NCBI GenBank assembly: GCA_031266495.1
Contig: JAISAX010000232.1
Span: 1 to 15,876, forward strand
Reading direction: 5' to 3'
Length of the DNA stretch: 15,876 nucleotides
DNA from: Opitutaceae bacterium
GTDB taxonomy: Bacteria; Verrucomicrobiota; Verrucomicrobiae; Opitutales; Opitutaceae
Shown here: in pieces, positions 6,908-12,900 of the stretch
How the letters are laid out: each line of letters opens with the position of its first letter
How positions within the stretch are numbered: position 1 is the first letter of the stretch
Made by a program: the position numbers and the translations under genes
Notes under the pieces: model-generated
What the model was told of the DNA's origin: nothing
The model's database searches: none
What the model saw: the letters and a program-made list of their open reading frames with translations, nothing else

Positions 6908-9900
6908 ATGAATACGAATTGCTCGTCTCGTGTTGTGTCCACTCGTCGTGACCGTCCGCTCATGGCGATAACTGTCCGCAAACAGGTAAACCGATGGCTG
7001 CAAGCACTGGTGATTTTTCCAACGGTTTACCTGTCCATGCTTGCGAACCTTGCGGCGCATACCCCGACCGGAGCCGATGCCGGTGCTGCCTGGACAACGG
7101 GTTGGTGGCCGGAAACAACCGTCGTCAACACTGTCGGCAACACCGCTGGCAACACCGGTTTCCCCCTGACGTTCCTTTCTCCGTCCCTTTCGCCAGTGAC
7201 CCCGACCATGACCGCGGCCACGACTCCGGGAGAGTACGGCGCATGGCCGGCGACGGGGGATTTTTGGGGAATGCCTGCGCCAGCCCAGGTGTATCCGTCC
7301 GTGAATGATACCTGGCCGGGGACAGATATCTGGTCAGGGACAGGCAGTACTGGTTTGGCAACCACTCCGACCTTGTTTCCCTCCCTGCTTCCCCCCGCTG
7401 CCAATTACGGTTGGCCCACCGTCCCTTCGCCTACCGTCCCATCGGCAGCCGTTTCCTGCCCGACGACGCCCTGGACAGTGTTTCCTTCACCCACCATCCC
7501 TTTGCCTGCCATCCCTTTGCCAGCCGACTGCTGGCCGACATTGTCCTGGCCAGCCGATCCCTGGGCAACCGTGCCATGGCCGACGGTATCATGGCCGACG
7601 ACTTGTTGGCCGGTAGTCTCATATCCGGGACAGGCACCGGTTCCGACTTCGGTTCCTGGCAGCCCGTGGCCGTGGCCTCAAGCGCCTGTTCCCTGGCCTG
7701 ATAATTGCAATGGCTGGTATCTGTATGCGCCGCCCGGTACCGGTGTCTGGTGCCCGTTGCCCTTTTTCCCGCCATTCTTTCCCCCTTGTCCATTTCCCCC
7801 CTGTCCATTTCCGCCATATCCGTGTTTGCCCTTTCCGCCATGCCAGCCACAGCCGCCATCCGGCGGCAACCAGGCGCCGGTGGCCGACCCGCAGACGCTT
7901 GCCACAGCGGAATCGACGCCGTTGACGGTCACGCTGACCGGCAGTGATGCCGATGGCGATACACTCACTTACACCATCGTTGCGCAACCGGCGCACGGCA
8001 CACTCACCCGCACCGACGCGGAAGAGGGGGGGGGGGAGGGAGACCTTGATCCTGCGGCCTTCACCTACACCCCGTCCCCCGGCTACGCCGGCGCGGATTC
8101 TTTTACGTTCAAGGTCAACGACGGCCAGGCCGACTCGAACGTCGCCACCGTGACCATCACCATAACGGCCCTGCCCGCCACGATCGACGCCTTTGCCGCC
8201 GCGGCGATTCCCGCGCCGGCCGCGAGCATCACGGCCACGCCGTCCACCGGCACCGCACCCCTGACCTCGACGGTCACCTGGAGCACGGAAAACGCCTCCG
8301 CCGTGACCGTCACCGGTCCCGGCCTGACCGCCACGGACGCCAGTGGCAGCGCGACCGTGACCAACGCGCCCGGCACGCACACCTGCACAGTGACCGCACA
8401 GCCGCGGCAGCACACGACGCTGACCTGGACGGCAAGTCACGCCGCGACGAGTATTCTTGAGACACCCTCCGGCGACCTCGACGTGACCGGACAGACCAGC
8501 GCCGGAATCACCGAACCCGGCGAGTACCGCCTGCGCGTGACCAACAGTGCGGGCGTTGCGACGACCAGCGCTCCGCTCGCCATCGCATGGCCCGCCGCCG
8601 CAACCGCCAGCGCCACAATCACGGTTTCCGCCCCGCCTCCCCCTGTGATCTCCACCTTTGTCGCCACGGCGGTTTCATCTCCGGCAGCCAGCATCAACGC
8701 CACTCCATCCGAAGGCACCGCACCCCTGACCTCGACTATCACCTGGAGCACGGCAAACGCCTCCTCCACCGTGACCGTCGCCGGTCCCGGCCTGACTTCC
8801 GCCGAACCAACCGGAAGCGCGTCGGTGACGAACACCGCAGGCCCCCACACTTACACGATCACGGCACAGCCCGTGCAGCACACAACCCTGACCTGGACGG
8901 TGGCGGGAGCTATTTCTGTCCGCCTGACCGGACCCGGAGGCGTGGACATGGATGTTACCGGGCAGAACAGTTCTGAAATCACCACGGCGGGCGAATGGAC
9001 GCTTGTTGCGCATAATGCCATCAATGTGACAACCACGCAAACCGTCACCATCGCATGGCCCGCCGCCGCCACTGCCAGTACCACGATCACCGTCACCGAC
9101 CCTCCACCCGCCAACATTGACGCCTTTGGCAGTGTTTTGTCCCATGCCCCGACCGCAAGCATCAGCGCGGCCCCGTCCGAAGGCGAAGCCCCGCTGATCT
9201 CGACCGTGACATGGGGAAGTTCCAATGCGGCATCGGTAACGGTCAGCGGTCCCGGCCTCGCTTCCTCCGAAGCATCGGGAAGCCAGACCGTCGCCAATGA
9301 AGCAGGCACGCACACCTACACGATTACCGCGCAACCCGAGCGGAAGGCGATGCTGACCTGGACGGTGAACGGAGCCGCATCGGTTGTGCTCGTGACGCCA
9401 TCTGGTGAACAGAATGTCACCGGACAGAACTCGATTGAAGTCACCGAACCGGGCGAATATCGACTGCAAGCATCAAATAGTATCGGAACGGTCACGACCA
9501 GCGATGCCGTCACGGTTGCATGGCCCGCTGCCGCCACAGTCAGCGCCACGATCACCATCGCCGAAATTCCGGTCGGTCCCCTCACCGTCGATGCCGGACC
9601 CGACCGGCTGATTTCGCTGCCCAGCACGGTAACGATCACGCCCGTTGTGCTCGACGAGGGCCAGTCTCTCGCCAGTCCGCTTACTTATTCATGGGTGGCA
9701 TCAACGGTTAAGGGATCCGGCTCGGCTTCCTTCGACAACAATGCCGGGGAGACCACTGTTATCTCGTTTACCGCACCTGGCGTTTACAAAATTACTGTTA
9801 CTGCCCGTGCTTCCGGTAAACTCGGTTCCGATTCGCTCATCGTCACCGTGCAGCCCGTCCCCGTCAGTCCAGATATCACTGCGGTGACAACAGCTGGTTG

Positions 9901-12900
9901 TGATTATTGGATGTCTTTTCTGCCCAATTTCGATCCATATCTCTCCGCAAATCTTTGCGAAATAACAATCTCGTCAAGAGAGACTGTTCATGGTGTCATC
10001 ACGGAATATATCCCTGAATACAACACTTATAACGAGCGAATTGACTCACATATTGTCAGAACTCATTTTTGGCTGAAGCCCGAGGAGACATACAAGTTTC
10101 ATCCAACTGCGTATAATGCCGCCAGGGAAGCAAATCCGGATCACAGATTCATCGACAATCTTTATGCGACGGGACTTCCATTGCATTCGGCAATTCGTAT
10201 TCAGACAGATGCTCCTGTCACAGTGCATGGCATGTCCATTGCGGAATACACGACTGAAGGCTACTTATGCTTGCCTGTTCACTTACTCGGGAAAGATTAT
10301 ATGGCATTAAGTTATCCGCAGCCAGTTGAATATCCCAATGGCAGCCTTTTTGCCATTATCGCAACTGAAGATAATACAATTTGCCGAATAGAGCCGAAAG
10401 GGATGCTGCGTGGAAGATCTGGTGAAAACCATATCCAACCCTTTACTGTCACGCTTCATGCAGGGGAGGTAATTCGATATGAATCTGCGATTCGCGATGT
10501 AACCGGAAGTAAAATTTCGGCAGACAAATCAATTGCCGTGCTTTCCGGATCAATAGCGACCTTTATTCCGGATGAGAAATTCGCAAGTGATACTCTTGTG
10601 GAACAAATGCTTCCCATTGAATACTGGGGAAGAAATCATGTCGTCCTCCCCATGAAAGAAGCGGGAAGGCTGGATGAGGATTTTACCGGAGATATTGTAA
10701 GGGTTCTCGCTAATCAGGATGATACAGAAGTGTCCATCAATGGGATTGTTGTCGCCAATTTGAGAGCACGTGAGCATTATGAAACAACGATTGCAATCTC
10801 CAGCTCTATTGTTAGTTCAAAACCGGTGCAAGTGGCGCAATTCATGCCCGGTTGCGCATATCGTAATACAGCATCAGGTGATCCACTTATGATGTTGCTC
10901 CCGGCCGTTGAACAATTTGGCAGGTTCCTGCAATTCAGCACACTGGATCGCGCTCCCAATGGGGACAAGATATTTGAACATTATGCCGGTATCATTACGG
11001 ATCGTGATTTCGTTGATGATCTACGTCTGAATGGTGCGCCGCTTCCACCCGATGTGAACTTCGAGCCAATTGCTGACACTCGATATGTCGGCGCGAATAT
11101 CTTGATTGAAGAAGGCTTTAATGTAATAGAATCAGACAAACCGTTTTTTGGTGTTGGATGGGGGATTTATCCAGCGGAGTCTTACGGATTTACCGGAGCC
11201 ATCGCGGTCAACCGCCCGGCCAGTGACTTGACGCTTGTGGCAGGTGAATTGCCACCGGTCGCTTTGGTCGGCTTTTCACAGGAAATTTCCGCCAGAATTG
11301 TCAACGCTTGGGGGATCCCTGTTAGCGGAGTCACGATTGAATTTACCATTACAGGTTCGCATATTGCTACCATTCAGGGAACTTCTGATGCCAGCGGATG
11401 GGTTCGTATTAATTATACCGGTACCGTTTCCGGACTTGATGCCATTCAGGCTTGTATTGCCGAGCAGCAAGTCCACTGGACTCTGGCGTGGCGCAAGGCA
11501 AATCCGGAAAGCAATCAGGCTCCGGTCATCGACATCGGCGGAGACCGCACATTTTTTTTCAGTGAAGTCAATCCCTTCATGGCTACGGTGACGGATGATG
11601 GGCAACCCTTGGTTGTGCCCGCGATTCGCTGGCAGGTCATCGCAGGCATTGCTGGCTCCGTCATTGCGGCTCCCGCCTCCACTACCACCTGCATCGCCTT
11701 CCCGACGCCGGGGCGCTATCTGGTTCGCGCCACCGCTTTCGACGGTGAACTTGAAAGCAGCGCCGAGGCATGGATTACCCTTCTCAGCGACGCGTCCATC
11801 CGGCTCATCAATCCGCGTCCGGGGCTCAGCACATGGAATTACGGCGAGCCGTCCGAAATCGCGTTCGAAGCGAATGCGATTTCAGAAAACCGTATTGTCA
11901 GTGTGGAGTTTCTGGTCAACGGAGCGCCGGTGGGCACAGTCACCTCTGCGCCGTGGACGTTCAACTGGCGTATTCCGTCGGCGGGGACGTATGTTATTTC
12001 GGCGCGGATGACGGACCACACCGGAGTGGTGATGGAGAGCAGTTCCGCCACCGTGCAGGTCAACGATGACTTGCGGCTCGACTGGGTTTCGCCCGATTAC
12101 CGCACGTATTTTGACCCGGAGCCTGTCCTGTTCGAGGTTGATGTCCGGGGTGGCACGGCACCCTATTATGTGGAGTTTGTCGAGGGTGACCCGAACCGTG
12201 CGGATTCGCCGGTTCTTGCCGTCTTTTTCGACGCGCCGTTTGTTTTCGGGTGGGAGGATATTTACGAAGTCATACGACACGACGGGCATTACGTCGGAGT
12301 GAGGGTGACCGATGCGACGGGGAAAACGATTACCGGCGACCGCTGGTTCAATATCTGGACCGAGCCATACATCGAGGTGCTCGCGCCCGTTGGCGGTTCG
12401 CGTTTTGCCACTGGGGAGAAGATCGACCTGAGCGCCTACCTCAAGTCCAGCGGTTTCTATTATTATTACGACAACGTCCGGTTTTTGATCGATGGCAAAC
12501 AGCTCTACGAGGTGATTCCCGACTTCTGGGATTATTACCCGTATTACATGGGCGACGGTATCTACGAGATTCCGGAAGTTCCTGTGCCCGCCGGGATCCA
12601 TACACTCGTCGCCCGTTTCGACGATTCCGAAAACAGCCGTTGGGTAGAAAGCGAGCCGGTCACCTTTGAGGTGCTTGATGCCACGCACCAGCCGCCCGTT
12701 GTCCATCTCGGACCCGACATCGTTGTCCCGGCTGGCGGCACGCTGGACTTCCCGGCCATCGCGATCAACCCGGTCGCGCCCGGCGAGGAAGAGGCGTATA
12801 TCCGCACCACCGTCGCCGAAGAGCTTTTGAGTTACACGTGGACGCGAGTATCCGGTCCGTCCGTCACGATAGAGGAACCGTCCCGTCTTGGGACAGGCAT

